A stretch of 64,000 nt of DNA from Roseovarius sp. S88. Lineage in GTDB: Bacteria > Pseudomonadota > Alphaproteobacteria > Rhodobacterales > Rhodobacteraceae. Under the pieces are notes generated by a model. That model did no database searches and had not been told where the DNA came from. It saw only the letters and a program-made list of their open reading frames with translations. Positions 15,529-24,375 of the stretch are shown one piece after another (the first letter of the stretch is position 1; the number at the start of each line of letters is the position of its first letter). The stretch is from the NCBI RefSeq assembly GCF_037023735.1, contig NZ_CP146069.1, positions 2,459,501 to 2,523,500 on the forward strand, written 5' to 3'. The translations under genes and the position numbers were made by a program.

Positions 15529-16317
15529 TCAGAGGTCAAATGTCGCAAAAACCGGCGCATGATCTGAAGGCTTTTCCCATCCGCGCGCGTCACGCAGGAT
15601 ACGGCTGGAATGGGCGGCACTGGCAATGTCCGCACTGGCCCAGATATGATCCAGCCTGCGCCCTTTGTCGGCGGCGTCCCAGTCGCGGGCGCGGTAGGAC
15701 CACCAGCTATATAGCTGTCCCTTGGGGATGTCCGCGCGGGTGACATCTGACCAGCCGCCTGCCTCCATCACATCGCCAAAATGCTCCACCTCAATCGGCG
15801 TGTGACTCACAACTTTCAAAAGCTGCTTGTGGCTCCAGACGTCATCCTCGCGTGGGGCGATGTTCAGATCCCCCACCAGGATGGACTTTTCGGGGCGCTC
15901 GGATTTGAACCAATCCCGCATATCCGTCAGGTAATCGAGCTTTTGGCCAAACTTCTCATTCACCTTCCGGTCCGGCACATCGCCCCCCGCAGGGACATAG
16001 AAGTTGTGAATGACCGTGCCATTCTCCAGCCGTCCCGCCACATGACGCGCATGACCCAGTCCGGCAAAATCCTTATCGCCCAAATCTTCAATCGGCAGCT
16101 TCGACAGGATCGCCACGCCATTATATCCCTTCTGCCCGCGCGCAATCATGTGGGTATAACCCAGTGCAGCAAACCCTTCCGTCGGAATTTTCTCGACCGG
16201 GGATTTGCACTCTTGCAGGCACAGGACATCCGGCGCTTCCTCACTCAGAAGCTTGGCAACAATCGGTTCGCGCAGACGCACGGAATTGATGTTCCAGGTG
16301 GCAAGCGTAAAGGGCAT
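15529..16317 (-). CDS. xth: Exodeoxyribonuclease III
   Basis: A 262-residue Mg-dependent AP endonuclease / 3'-5' exonuclease of base-excision repair. Motifs: ATWNINSVRLR at the N-terminus, LCLQECK with the metal-binding glutamate, GYNGVAILSK, VGDLNIAP, LDHIWAS and the terminal SDHAPVFATF with the catalytic Asp-His. Length and motifs fit the XthA family. It lies 18 bp after the alpha/beta hydrolase gene on the same strand and may be read with it. Confidence 0.95.
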   Translation of the reverse strand: MPFTLATWNINSVRLREPIVAKLLSEEAPDVLCLQECKSPVEKIPTEGFAALGYTHMIARGQKGYNGVAILSKLPIEDLGDKDFAGLGHARHVAGRLENGTVIHNFYVPAGGDVPDRKVNEKFGQKLDYLTDMRDWFKSERPEKSILVGDLNIAPREDDVWSHKQLLKVVSHTPIEVEHFGDVMEAGGWSDVTRADIPKGQLYSWWSYRARDWDAADKGRRLDHIWASADIASAAHSSRILRDARGWEKPSDHAPVFATFDL

Positions 16318-16335
16318 GGCAGCGTCCTGACCAGA

Positions 16336-17316
16336 TTATTGCGCGGATTGATCGGCAATAAGCCCCAGCGCCAACTCAAGTGCAAGCAGGAACGCATCGG
16401 GATCCTCGATCTGCGGGATATGGCCCAGGTCTGGCATCAGGACCAACTCCGATCCCGGCGTGGCGGCATTGAGCGCAAAAGCCTGATCCACCGGTGTCAC
16501 CGTGTCTTCCTCGCCCCACATGTAGACCACCGGAAGCGTCAGCGCCGCGTAGTTCTCTTTTCGTGTGCTCAGTGCGTCCTGCGGCGGCACCAGCAGCGAA
16601 GGCAGCCAATCCGAATAGGCCGCCGTCGTGCCTTCGCGTTCAAAGGGTCGTGTCAACACACCGACCACCTCATCGCTGGCCGCCTCTTTGACATGAATGA
16701 GTCCTCTGAGGAACACGCGTGTGAGCCAGGGATTGGTCATGGTAAGCGCCGTGGCCGCCTCCCGGATTGGCTCAAGGCGGAGGATGAAAGGCAGGCTTTC
16801 GTTCTTTTCATGCGCGCCCAGTCCCAGCGCGCCGTCCACAACGATCAATGCCGCAAAAGCCGAGGGGTCCTGCATCACCGCCTCGACACCCGGCGCCGCC
16901 CCAACCGAATGTGCTACTAGAATAGGTTTCACACCCAGTGCTTTTACCAAGGCGCGTATACGCTCAGCTTGACGCGTGCGCGCATAGTCTCGGTCCAAGG
17001 CATGATCAGAAAAGCCAAATGGTGGCATATCAAACGCCACCGCGCGCCACCCCTCTGCGCTCATTTCTTTCAAAGTTGGCGCCCAAAGTCCCGACCAGGC
17101 GGCAGTCCCATGCGCAAAGAGCAGCATCGGCGCGTCCACTGGTCCCTCTTCCAGCACGAAAATCGCGCCTTCGGATGTCTCAACCAACCGTCCTTCAGGT
17201 GGCAGGATCGCCGCGCGCGGATCGCCTTCCCGCAAAAACGCCGCTCCGCGCGCCAATAACAGTACAACCGCCGAAACAACGCCCAGCCAGAACAAGGATT
17301 TTGTGATCCACCGCAT
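16336..17316 (-). CDS. Alpha/beta hydrolase, membrane-anchored
   Basis: A 326-residue alpha/beta hydrolase with an N-terminal membrane anchor (residues 4-22). Catalytic features: oxyanion region FAHGTAAWSGLW, nucleophile elbow VAHSVGAAPG (serine), acid in WGEEDTVTP, and histidine in DLGHIPQIEDP. The ATG at 17316 (MRWITKSLF) is preferred over the longer frame, whose extra residues are not family-like. The substrate cannot be inferred. xth follows 18 bp downstream. Confidence 0.85.
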   Translation of the reverse strand: MRWITKSLFWLGVVSAVVLLLARGAAFLREGDPRAAILPPEGRLVETSEGAIFVLEEGPVDAPMLLFAHGTAAWSGLWAPTLKEMSAEGWRAVAFDMPPFGFSDHALDRDYARTRQAERIRALVKALGVKPILVAHSVGAAPGVEAVMQDPSAFAALIVVDGALGLGAHEKNESLPFILRLEPIREAATALTMTNPWLTRVFLRGLIHVKEAASDEVVGVLTRPFEREGTTAAYSDWLPSLLVPPQDALSTRKENYAALTLPVVYMWGEEDTVTPVDQAFALNAATPGSELVLMPDLGHIPQIEDPDAFLLALELALGLIADQSAQ

Positions 17317-17380
17317 GCAACGCGCTCCCTTTTGGGATGCAGCATAGCAACCCGCGACGTCGCCACAATGATGAGCCGCC

Positions 17381-17409
17381 AAAAAAAGACCCCGGGCAAA
17401 GCCGGGGTC
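17381..17409 (-). terminator. Intrinsic terminator downstream of the cenR-like gene
   Basis: On the minus strand, an 8-bp GC-rich stem (GACCCCGG / CCGGGGTC, loop of 6) is followed by seven T residues (plus-strand A run 17381-17387). It lies about 100 bp after the response-regulator stop and before the hydrolase gene. It is a textbook rho-independent terminator. The 98-nt stretch between stop and terminator could be released as a short 3' RNA. Confidence 0.85.
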
Positions 17410-17507
17410 AGTCCAACAGGGAGGTGCATATATTAGCCGCCATATGCTGCGGTGTAAGTCAGAGATAGCAGGTCGAAGACTCGGTCTCTTTGACTTGTGT
17501 CAAGTTT

Positions 17508-18194
17508 TCACGCCAAAAGCCGGTACCCGCCAGATTCGGTCACCAGAAGCCGCGCGTTGGACGGATCCGGCTCGATTTTCTGACGCAACCGGTAGATATG
17601 TGTCTCAAGCGTATGCGTGGTCACGCCTGCGTTGTAGCCCCAGACTTCGTGCAAAAGTACATCGCGCGCCACCACGCCATCGGGCGAGCGATACAGAAAC
17701 TTCAGGATGTTGGTTTCTTTCTCGGTCAGGCGAATTTTGCGGTCATCTTCGGTGATCAGCATCTTCATCGCTGGCTTGAACGTGTACGGCCCAAGCTGAA
17801 AAATCGCATCTTCGGATTGCTCGTGCTGACGCAGCTGCGCGCGAATGCGGGCCAGAAGCACAGGAAACTTAAAGGGTTTGGTGATGTAATCATTGGCCCC
17901 GGCATCGAGACCCAGGATCGTGTCGGCATCACCATCATGGCCCGTCAGCATCATGATCGGCGCTTTCACGCCCTGTTTGCGCATCAAGCGGCACAGCTCG
18001 CGCCCATCTGTGTCGGGCAGACCCACATCCAGAATGACAAGGTCGTAGATGCCGTCCTTGGCCCGCGCCATGGCGTCGGTTCCGTTGGCCGCCTCGAAGA
18101 CATCAAAGTCTTCGGTCATCACCAACTGTTCACTAAGCGCCTCGCGCAAATCCTCGTCATCATCGACGAGCAGAATCTTCTTAAGCTGAGCCAT
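17508..18194 (-). CDS. cenR: OmpR/PhoB-family response regulator, probably CenR
   Basis: A 228-residue two-component response regulator. The receiver domain (about 5-120) has the acidic pocket DDDED at 11-15, phospho-acceptor Asp56 in VILDVGLPDTDGRE, and Lys106 in NDYITKPF. The C-terminal winged helix has IRLTEKETNILKFLYR and THTLETHIYRLRQKIEP. The sequence strongly recalls CenR, an essential cell-envelope regulator of Caulobacter and Rhodobacter, but the name rests on memory. The ATG at 18194 has a GAGGA site; upstream in-frame residues are not family-like. It is divergent from ribA. Confidence 0.85.
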   Translation of the reverse strand: MAQLKKILLVDDDEDLREALSEQLVMTEDFDVFEAANGTDAMARAKDGIYDLVILDVGLPDTDGRELCRLMRKQGVKAPIMMLTGHDGDADTILGLDAGANDYITKPFKFPVLLARIRAQLRQHEQSEDAIFQLGPYTFKPAMKMLITEDDRKIRLTEKETNILKFLYRSPDGVVARDVLLHEVWGYNAGVTTHTLETHIYRLRQKIEPDPSNARLLVTESGGYRLLA

Positions 18195-18363
18195 ACCAAT
18201 TTTCCTCTTTGCTTGGCCAAGTACTTGTGACACGCCAAGCTTGCAGGCAAGGTCTGTGACAGAGCAATCACGCCCAAGTGTAACTGAGGGGCAAAATGTT
18301 TCATTTGGTTTCAAAACCCTGTAGGCGGGTCGAGAGTTTGCAGACGATGACAAAGGAAGATGT

Positions 18364-19446
18364 GTGACCAGCCTCGGCCCTGACATGACAGACCTTCTGG
18401 CACGTGCGCGGGCGGATCTACGCATGGGTGTACCGGTTGTTCTAGAGGCGTCTGGTCAAACGGCTCTTGTCCTGTCCGCCGAGACGCTGAATGCGACGCG
18501 TCTAAAGGCGTTGCAGGATTTAGAGGGTATGCCAGTGCTGGTCATTTCAGCCCGACGGGCTGAGACGCTCAAAGCGCGCCCCTATGACGGGGATCTCGCA
18601 CGCATTGTTCTGCCAGAAGAGGCGACACTCGATTGGGTACAAGGCGTGGCCGATCCTGCCGATGACCTCAGCATGCCCATGAAAGGTCCACTCCTGTCCG
18701 AGCGCAGCGGATCAGCGGACCTTCATCGTACAGCAATTGCGCTTGTCAAATCCGCACGGCTGTTACCAGCGTCTGTGGTCTTGCTCAGTGACATGCCAAA
18801 TGATCCGGCGCTCACCCGCCTCGACGCAGAAGCGGTGTCAATCACGCTGCAAGACCAAAGCCCCATGCACCGAGTTGTCAGTGCCCGTCTGCCCTTGCCC
18901 GTGTCCGAAGCCGGACGCCTGCACATCTGGCGTCCCGAAGATGGCGGAGAAGAACACTACGCCGTGGAAATCGGCACCCCCGACCGTGACATTCCGGTTC
19001 TGGCGCGCCTGCACTCGGCCTGCTTTACCGGCGACTTGCTCGGGTCTTTGAAATGCGATTGCGGCCCGCAGCTTCGCGGCGCTCTGGCGCAGATGGGGAC
19101 CGAAGGCGCAGGCGTCCTGCTCTATCTTAATCAGGAGGGCCGCGGCATCGGCCTTGCCAACAAAATGCGCGCTTATGCGCTCCAGGATCAGGGCTTTGAC
19201 ACGGTCGAGGCCAACCACCGCCTGGGTTTTGAGGATGACGAACGCGACTTCCGTATCGGTGCGGCCATCTTGCGGGATATGGGCTTTTCGTCTGTACGGC
19301 TTCTGACCAACAACCCTGCCAAGATAGACATGATTCAGGCCCATGGGATCGAAGTGACCGAACGCGTGCCCCTCAAGGTTGGCGAAGGCGAGCACAACCG
19401 TGCCTACCTGGCCACCAAGGCGAAGAAATCCGGACATTTGTTGTAA
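18364..19446 (+). CDS. ribA: GTP cyclohydrolase II with N-terminal extension
   Basis: RibA opens GTP to 2,5-diamino-6-ribosylamino-pyrimidinone phosphate, the first step of riboflavin synthesis. The catalytic domain fills the C-terminal half of 360 residues: zinc cysteines 220, 231 and 233 (SACFTGDLLGSLKCDCGPQL), LYLNQEGRGIGL, and LTNNPAKIDMIQAHGI. The first about 170 residues form an extra domain seen in alphaproteobacterial RibA; it lacks recognisable catalytic motifs of dihydroxybutanone-phosphate synthase. The start is GTG at 18364; an ATG at codon 8 is an alternative. No FMN riboswitch is evident in the 169-bp leader. Confidence 0.92.
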   Translation: MTSLGPDMTDLLARARADLRMGVPVVLEASGQTALVLSAETLNATRLKALQDLEGMPVLVISARRAETLKARPYDGDLARIVLPEEATLDWVQGVADPADDLSMPMKGPLLSERSGSADLHRTAIALVKSARLLPASVVLLSDMPNDPALTRLDAEAVSITLQDQSPMHRVVSARLPLPVSEAGRLHIWRPEDGGEEHYAVEIGTPDRDIPVLARLHSACFTGDLLGSLKCDCGPQLRGALAQMGTEGAGVLLYLNQEGRGIGLANKMRAYALQDQGFDTVEANHRLGFEDDERDFRIGAAILRDMGFSSVRLLTNNPAKIDMIQAHGIEVTERVPLKVGEGEHNRAYLATKAKKSGHLL

Positions 19447-19592
19447 AGTCGGGAAGTCGGCTTTCCGGGACGGAGCAGACATCGCTTTCTGCACGACCAA
19501 AGTCTGTTTTTCAGATTCCCGAGAAGTATTTCCTTAAGCTTTTGTCGCTAGGAACACAGCTTTCTGCATACCTGTCGAACACGTCTGCGCGC

Positions 19593-20663
19593 ATGGCTAG
19601 TTTCTCATTCAAATTTTCAAGCGGATCGCCGACTTCAAACGGTTTCTCGGAGACCGTTAATAATACTTTTACCTACACTGGTCCGAGCAGCCCGGATGGT
19701 GAAATTGTCATCACGGATAATGGATCCGGAATAGATGGTCAGACACTGGAAGACGACAACGGTGGCGGCAGCGAATTAGCAACCGGTACGGCTACAATTG
19801 GCGGATTGACCTCAACGGATAGTCTCGTCAATGCCGAAAGGGCCTACACCGTTAGAGACGAAGTCACCGGCAGAGTGTTTGAAGTTGTCTCTCTGGAAAT
19901 TGAGACAGGCGACGCTGCTGGCTTTTACACGCTGTCCGAAGTGCCTCTGGTTGCGGGGCGCAGCTACACCTTGCTTGATTTCGATGGTTCCCCGGATGCG
20001 TCATCTGGCGACCCCGCCTTCACTTACGCCGAGTACGTATGTTTTGGCGACGGCACTCTCATTGCAACGCCGCAAGGGCCGCGGAAGGTCGAAAGCCTTA
20101 GTCGAGGCGATCTGGTAGAGACGCTCGATCATGGCGCACAGCCGCTCATTTGGACAGGGTCAAGGCGTCTGAGCTTCGGCGACAACGACAGCAGCCAGAA
20201 ACCAATCGAGATCAAATCTGGCTCCTTGAGGAACGGGATGCCCCACAGCCGGCTCGTTCTCTCGCCCCAACACCACATTTTGATTGCCGGGCCGTCCGTG
20301 TACGACATCTCAGGCGACAATGAAGCATTCGCACCTGACAAAAGCTTGCTCAAGATCAAGGGAATCCGCGTCATGGCTGGCCGAAAACACGTCCGCTACC
20401 ACAGCCTCATGACTTGGCGGCATGAGGTCTTGTTTGCCAATGGACTTCCAGTCGAGAGTTTTTGGCCTGGCCACTATGCACGATCACTACTTGCTTGGAC
20501 TGATAGACTGACCATTTTGTCGCTCTTTCCCGGCATCTCTCACGATGTTGACATAGCCTATGGACCGATGGCCCGCAGACGAGTTTCGGTTGGACAAATT
20601 CGTTCGTTAGATGTTACTTCACTTGTTGCGCCGGTTACCGGTCATCAAGAAAGCTGCTGTTAG
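19593..20663 (+). CDS. Hint-domain protein
   Basis: A protein of about 356 residues: an N-terminal Ser/Thr/Gly/Asp-rich region (about 1-145) and a C-terminal Hint (Hedgehog/intein) domain beginning at Cys150 (VCFGDGTLIATPQGPRKVESLSRGDLVETLDHG) with LVLSPQHHILI and a histidine-rich follow-up. Hint domains cleave or splice at the Cys. In roseobacters such proteins are common, often secreted or surface-linked, with unknown role. The start is uncertain: ATG at 19593 (chosen) or TTG at 19542; neither has a good ribosome site. Base composition is lower in GC than in flanking genes. Confidence 0.8.
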   Translation: MASFSFKFSSGSPTSNGFSETVNNTFTYTGPSSPDGEIVITDNGSGIDGQTLEDDNGGGSELATGTATIGGLTSTDSLVNAERAYTVRDEVTGRVFEVVSLEIETGDAAGFYTLSEVPLVAGRSYTLLDFDGSPDASSGDPAFTYAEYVCFGDGTLIATPQGPRKVESLSRGDLVETLDHGAQPLIWTGSRRLSFGDNDSSQKPIEIKSGSLRNGMPHSRLVLSPQHHILIAGPSVYDISGDNEAFAPDKSLLKIKGIRVMAGRKHVRYHSLMTWRHEVLFANGLPVESFWPGHYARSLLAWTDRLTILSLFPGISHDVDIAYGPMARRRVSVGQIRSLDVTSLVAPVTGHQESCC

Positions 20664-20732
20664 AGCAGAACGCAGCGCTGCGTAGTTTGGGCTCAAAGAT
20701 GGCTTCCCATACGGTCATGCCGAAGATGCAGC

Positions 20733-20969
20733 CTAACGCTCCTCGCCGGCATCCGGGTCGGCCTGTCCCACGCCCAGGAACACCGGCTTGAGCGGAACGA
20801 TCCAGATGATGCCCAGCACCACAAACACCGCCAGTTCCGTCAAAAACCCGATCTCAAACCGCGCGCGCAACCAATCCGTCAGGTTCACAGCCACCACAAT
20901 ATAAAGCGGCAGCGCGATGAGCAGGATCAGCAGCGACAGCTTGCGGCGTGTTTTGTAAGGCAGTGCCAT
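20733..20969 (-). CDS. DUF2842 membrane protein
   Basis: A 78-residue protein of the alphaproteobacterial DUF2842 family with two membrane segments (about 11-29 and 40-60; VFVVLGIIWIVPLKPVFLGVGQ is the recognisable end). No function is known. The ATG at 20969 has a GAGGAG site five bases upstream, so I prefer it over the GTG at 20972. It follows purA by 9 bp on the same strand and is probably co-transcribed with it. Confidence 0.85.
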   Translation of the reverse strand: MALPYKTRRKLSLLILLIALPLYIVVAVNLTDWLRARFEIGFLTELAVFVVLGIIWIVPLKPVFLGVGQADPDAGEER

Positions 20970-20978
20970 CACGGCTCC

Positions 20979-22274
20979 TCAATCGGCGAACGGATCGGTC
21001 ACAAGGATCGTGTCTTCCCGTTCCGGTGAGGTAGACAGTAGCGCGACGGGGCATTGGATCAACTCTTCCACCCGGCGCACATATTTGATCGCATTGGCCG
21101 GAAGGTCGGCCCAGCTGCGCGCGCCTTCGGTGGTCTCCGACCAGCCCGGCATTTCCTCGTAGATCGGCGCACAGCGCCATTGCTGATCGGTAGCGGTCGG
21201 CAGATAATCCAGCCGCTCGCCATCGAGCTCATAGCCGACACAGATTTTCAGGGTCTCAAACCCGTCGAGCACATCAAGCTTGGTCAGCGAAATACCCGTA
21301 ACGCCCGAAGTGGCACAGGTCTGCCGCACGAGGGCTGCATCAAACCACCCACAGCGCCGCTTGCGCCCCGTCACGGTGCCAAATTCATGCCCACGCGTGC
21401 CAAGCCGGTTGCCGTCTTCATCTTCCAGCTCAGAGGGAAACGGCCCCTCGCCCACCCGCGTGGTATAGGCCTTCACAATGCCCAGCACGTAATCAATGGA
21501 GCCGGGGCCAATACCCACACCCGTGGCGGCCTGTCCTGCAATCACGTTGGACGAGGTCACAAACGGGTATGTGCCGAAATCAATGTCGAGAAGCGCGCCT
21601 TGCGCCCCTTCAAACAGGATGCGTTTGCCCGCCTTGCGTTTCTCATTGAGCACCTTCCAGACCGGAGCCGCGTATTGCAAAATCTGCGGCGCAATCTCGC
21701 GCAGCTGTGCCAGAAGCGCGTCGCGATCAATGGGCTCAATCCCCAACCCCTTGCGCAGCGGATCGTGGTGCTGCAGCGCCCGGTCCACCCGCGCCTCAAG
21801 CGTGGCGTCATCCGCCAGATCCGCCACCCGCACCGAGCGCCGCCCGACCTTGTCCTCATAGGCCGGACCAATGCCACGCCCCGTTGTGCCAATCTTGGTG
21901 CCTTTACTGGCCGCCTCTTCGCGCGCGCGATCAAGCTCGCCATGGATCGGCAGAATGAGCGGCGTGTTCTCGGCAATCATCAGCGTCTCGGGGTTGATCT
22001 CGACCCCCTGCTCGCGAATGGTGGCGATTTCATTCACCAAATGCCAGGGATCCAGCACCACACCATTGCCAATCACCGACAACTTGCCACCCCGCACCAC
22101 ACCCGAAGGCAGCGCGTTGAGCTTGTAGACCTTGCTATCAATGACCAGCGTGTGCCCGGCGTTATGCCCGCCCTGAAACCGCGCGATCACATCGGCCCGC
22201 TCTGAGAGCCAATCGACAATCTTGCCTTTTCCTTCGTCGCCCCACTGAGCGCCGACAACCACAACATTCGCCAT
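20979..22274 (-). CDS. purA: Adenylosuccinate synthase
   Basis: PurA joins IMP and aspartate using GTP, the first committed step of AMP synthesis. The 431-residue product has the family length and motifs: [63 protein letters not shown], and [12 protein letters not shown]. The frame continues 70 codons upstream, but the ATG at 22274 starts exactly at the conserved N-terminus. DUF2842 follows after 9 bp. Confidence 0.97.
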   Translation of the reverse strand: MANVVVVGAQWGDEGKGKIVDWLSERADVIARFQGGHNAGHTLVIDSKVYKLNALPSGVVRGGKLSVIGNGVVLDPWHLVNEIATIREQGVEINPETLMIAENTPLILPIHGELDRAREEAASKGTKIGTTGRGIGPAYEDKVGRRSVRVADLADDATLEARVDRALQHHDPLRKGLGIEPIDRDALLAQLREIAPQILQYAAPVWKVLNEKRKAGKRILFEGAQGALLDIDFGTYPFVTSSNVIAGQAATGVGIGPGSIDYVLGIVKAYTTRVGEGPFPSELEDEDGNRLGTRGHEFGTVTGRKRRCGWFDAALVRQTCATSGVTGISLTKLDVLDGFETLKICVGYELDGERLDYLPTATDQQWRCAPIYEEMPGWSETTEGARSWADLPANAIKYVRRVEELIQCPVALLSTSPEREDTILVTDPFAD

Positions 22275-22425
22275 GAAGACCCCTTTGGTTTCGGTGAACC
22301 CCGCGCCGGTATAGCGAGAGGCCAAGGCGGGGGAAACCGGAATTTCAGGACCGTGGTGCGGCGCAATGACTGGACAGAGGCCATGCCCCTTGGCACTCTG
22401 CGCCCAAAACGCAAAAGGAGCAGAC

Positions 22426-22824
22426 ATGGCAGGGTTTTTGGCACGGTGGGCGGTGGCGTTTGTTTTATTGGCGGCCACGTTCAACCCGACGGAATGGAAT
22501 TACGTCCGATGGGTTCGGGTAAACTGGGGCGACCAGATGCCGGTGGCGGTGCTTCTGGGTCTGATCCTTCTGGTCGGCTACATCATCTATCTGCGCGCCA
22601 CGCTGCGCTCCATCGGGGCGTTCGGCATGGGGCTCGTGCTGGCCATTGCCGCGGCCCTTGTCTGGGTTCTGGTCGATTTCGGCTGGATTAACCTCGACAA
22701 CCCCACGGCCAATCTCTGGCTTGGGCTTGTGGCCCTCTCACTGGTGCTCGGCATCGGCCTCAGTTGGAGCCACGTCCGCCGCCGCCTCAGCGGTCAGGCG
22801 GATATGGATGATGTGGATGAGTGA
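22426..22824 (+). CDS. Small polytopic membrane protein, four predicted segments
   Basis: A 132-residue protein with about four membrane segments (6-22, 38-57, 66-86, 94-115) and an acidic tail (QADMDDVDE). The [10 protein letters not shown] motif between the first two segments recalls an uncharacterised Rhodobacteraceae family (possibly DUF6524; from memory only). The ATG at 22426 has a strong AAAAGGAG site. It is divergent from purA, 151 bp away. Function unknown. Confidence 0.75.
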   Translation: MAGFLARWAVAFVLLAATFNPTEWNYVRWVRVNWGDQMPVAVLLGLILLVGYIIYLRATLRSIGAFGMGLVLAIAAALVWVLVDFGWINLDNPTANLWLGLVALSLVLGIGLSWSHVRRRLSGQADMDDVDE

Positions 22825-22829
22825 GGGGG

Positions 22830-22885
22830 CTGGAATTTTGCGAAATTCCAGGCTGATTTCTTGCAAGAAATCATGCGCTGCATGA
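22830..22885. repeat. Three consecutive palindromes
   Basis: Directly after the membrane-protein stop: a hairpin CTGGAATTT / AAATTCCAG (22830-22851, 4-nt loop), a perfect 20-bp palindrome with half-site TGATTTCTTG (22854-22873), and TCATGC / GCATGA (22871-22885, 3-nt loop) sharing three bases with the second. No T-tract follows. The arrangement looks like a composite intergenic repeat rather than one terminator. Confidence 0.6.
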
Positions 22886-22954
22886 CCTGCTAGACCAGTG
22901 TGGTTGATGGGAGAGCGAGGTCTACTAAGAGTCCAAAGTGATTACCCTTTCGGG

Positions 22955-23329
22955 TCAAACAGCGGTTTCAGATTTTGAAACCGCGAAAATTTCAAAGGCT
23001 CCACATTTTCGCTGAATTACCCCAAGTGCACACACCAGTTTGAAAGAGCCATCGCTGTCAATTTCGAATAATTCGACACCATACTCTACCAACTCTCCAT
23101 CAAATCGTGCGTCTGATAACTGATTGAAAATCAGAGTAGCTTCCGTGTCGGTTCTCCGCCACCAATCGGTTTTTGGATCGATTGTGCAAAGCCTTCCAAG
23201 ATTTAGCCTCAGACTGCTTTCGTCCGAAGAAAGTACAACTGAAAGTACTTCAGCATCATGCAAATCCATATAGTGTGCTAAGAACTTTCTGATGTCGTGA
23301 GGCGATCGATAGGTTATCGTTGTCGCCAT
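22955..23329 (-). CDS. Hypothetical protein of 124 residues, low GC
   Basis: A small soluble protein without signal or membrane segment. The block MDLHDAEVLSVVLSSDESSLRLNL resembles the start of several small accessory proteins, including polymorphic-toxin immunity proteins, where an LHDA-type motif is followed by beta strands; this resemblance is weak and from memory. It stands alone, with lower GC than its neighbours, between the palindrome cluster and a gene-free stretch, which suggests lateral gain. No toxin gene is nearby. Confidence 0.6.
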   Translation of the reverse strand: MATTITYRSPHDIRKFLAHYMDLHDAEVLSVVLSSDESSLRLNLGRLCTIDPKTDWWRRTDTEATLIFNQLSDARFDGELVEYGVELFEIDSDGSFKLVCALGVIQRKCGAFEIFAVSKSETAV

Positions 23330-23743
23330 CGTAAGTCTGCTTTCGTTTGCTTGAGGACATCAGGTGCTTCAAAAAGATTTTGACACAGGCGTGCTTGAAA
23401 TGGCCAGAGTTCAAAGGCAGGAATTTTCGCAAACCTGCCTTTCGACCTTAAATCGCCCGACTGTATAACTGGACAACTGCCATCAACGACAAACAGGCCG
23501 ATTAACCAGAGCCGCGCGATGGCCAGACCGCGGGATGGCGAACTTACATTTGTTCATTACACTTTATGTCCGACCATTCGGAAAATGTTTTGTCCGACGC
23601 GCTTACGTTGACCAATCGCCAGCCCAGGGGGCGGTCTGGCGATCGCGCGGCGGGCCTGCGGCCCTTGATTCCGCGCGAGGGTGTGCAAAGACGTCACAAA
23701 GCGGTGTGTCGACACCACCTCCCCCAATCCGCCAAACACCGAC
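23330..23743. other. Gene-free stretch upstream of secG
   Basis: No convincing gene. The left half is moderately AT-rich and may hold the promoter of the minus-strand hypothetical gene. The right half is GC-rich, with short palindromes (for example GTGTCGACAC near 23707) but no tRNA or riboswitch pattern that I can recognise. Confidence 0.4.
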
Positions 23744-23772
23744 TTGCAGCGTCGACACTTATTGCTTAGATA
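23744..23772 (+). promoter_or_regulatory. Candidate promoter of secG
   Basis: TTGCAG at 23744-23749, a 17-bp spacer and TAGATA at 23767-23772. The start would lie near 23779, about 24 nt before the secG ATG. GTCGACAC occurs within the spacer and once more upstream. Confidence 0.4.
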
Positions 23773-23802
23773 CCGCCCATCCGAGACCCAAAGGGCCGAT
23801 CC

Positions 23803-24174
23803 ATGGAAAACGTCATTCTGCTTATCCACCTTCTGCTGGCGCTGGCGCTGATTGCGGTTGTGCTTTTGCAACGCTCCGAAGGCGGCGGTCTGGGCATGGG
23901 CGGCGGTGGCGGCAATGTCTCTACGGGCCGCGCGGCGGCCACGGCCATGGGCAAGCTGACCTGGGTTCTGGGCATTTCGATTTTCTGCACTACGCTGGTT
24001 TTAACCGTGATTGCGGCGCAGAATTCCGGCGGCAGCTCTGTTCTGGACCGCATTACTGATGATGCCCCCGCTTCAAGTGGCGACAGCTCCGTGCCTGGCC
24101 TGCCCTCCACGGGCGAAGGCCTCCTGCCGCCATCGCTTGACGATGACGCACCCCTGGTGCCTCTGGCGGACTAA
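23803..24174 (+). CDS. secG: Preprotein translocase subunit SecG
   Basis: SecG is the small membrane subunit of the SecYEG channel. The 123-residue protein has the two membrane segments of the family (about 2-20 and 47-70) separated by the conserved loop LLQRSEGGGLGMGGGGGN...RAAATAMGKLTW. The C-terminal 45 residues are Ser/Pro/Asp-rich, as in other alphaproteobacterial SecG. It is transcribed alone and followed by a hairpin terminator. Confidence 0.93.
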   Translation: MENVILLIHLLLALALIAVVLLQRSEGGGLGMGGGGGNVSTGRAAATAMGKLTWVLGISIFCTTLVLTVIAAQNSGGSSVLDRITDDAPASSGDSSVPGLPSTGEGLLPPSLDDDAPLVPLAD

Positions 24175-24203
24175 CACCACAATCGGTAGATAACTTCAAA
24201 AAG

Positions 24204-24230
24204 ACCGCAACATCATGTTGCGGTTTGCTT
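24204..24230 (+). terminator. secG: Terminator hairpin after secG
   Basis: A 9-bp stem (ACCGCAACA / TGTTGCGGT) with a 3-nt loop at 24204-24224, followed by TTGCTT. An A-run just to the left would give a T-tract on the minus strand, so it may act in both directions. Confidence 0.6.
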
Positions 24231-24375
24231 GCGCATATCAAACGAATCCTTTATGGGTTTAGTCCCGTGGGTTTGCGGTCTTTCCAGGACAGTTCGAGCC
24301 TCAAAAACAGCCCTGAAAACGGGCGTTCATCAGGCGCTGTCAGCCAAAATACACGGGGGGTAGAGACGCCAGACC

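Noticed and set aside
17410..17507. Small RNA or 11-residue peptide between cenR and its terminator
   Set aside because: TTGACA is present just after the cenR stop, but no matching -10 box was found, and the tiny ORF has no ribosome site; a plain 3' untranslated region is simpler.
18195..18363. FMN riboswitch in the ribA leader
   Set aside because: The conserved FMN aptamer blocks were not found in the short leader.
21054..22205. 383-residue plus-strand frame opposite purA
   Set aside because: Antisense shadow of purA; no motifs and no ribosome site.
23535..24059. 174-residue frame running from the gene-free stretch into secG
   Set aside because: It continues out of frame through secG, and its upstream part has no recognisable domain.
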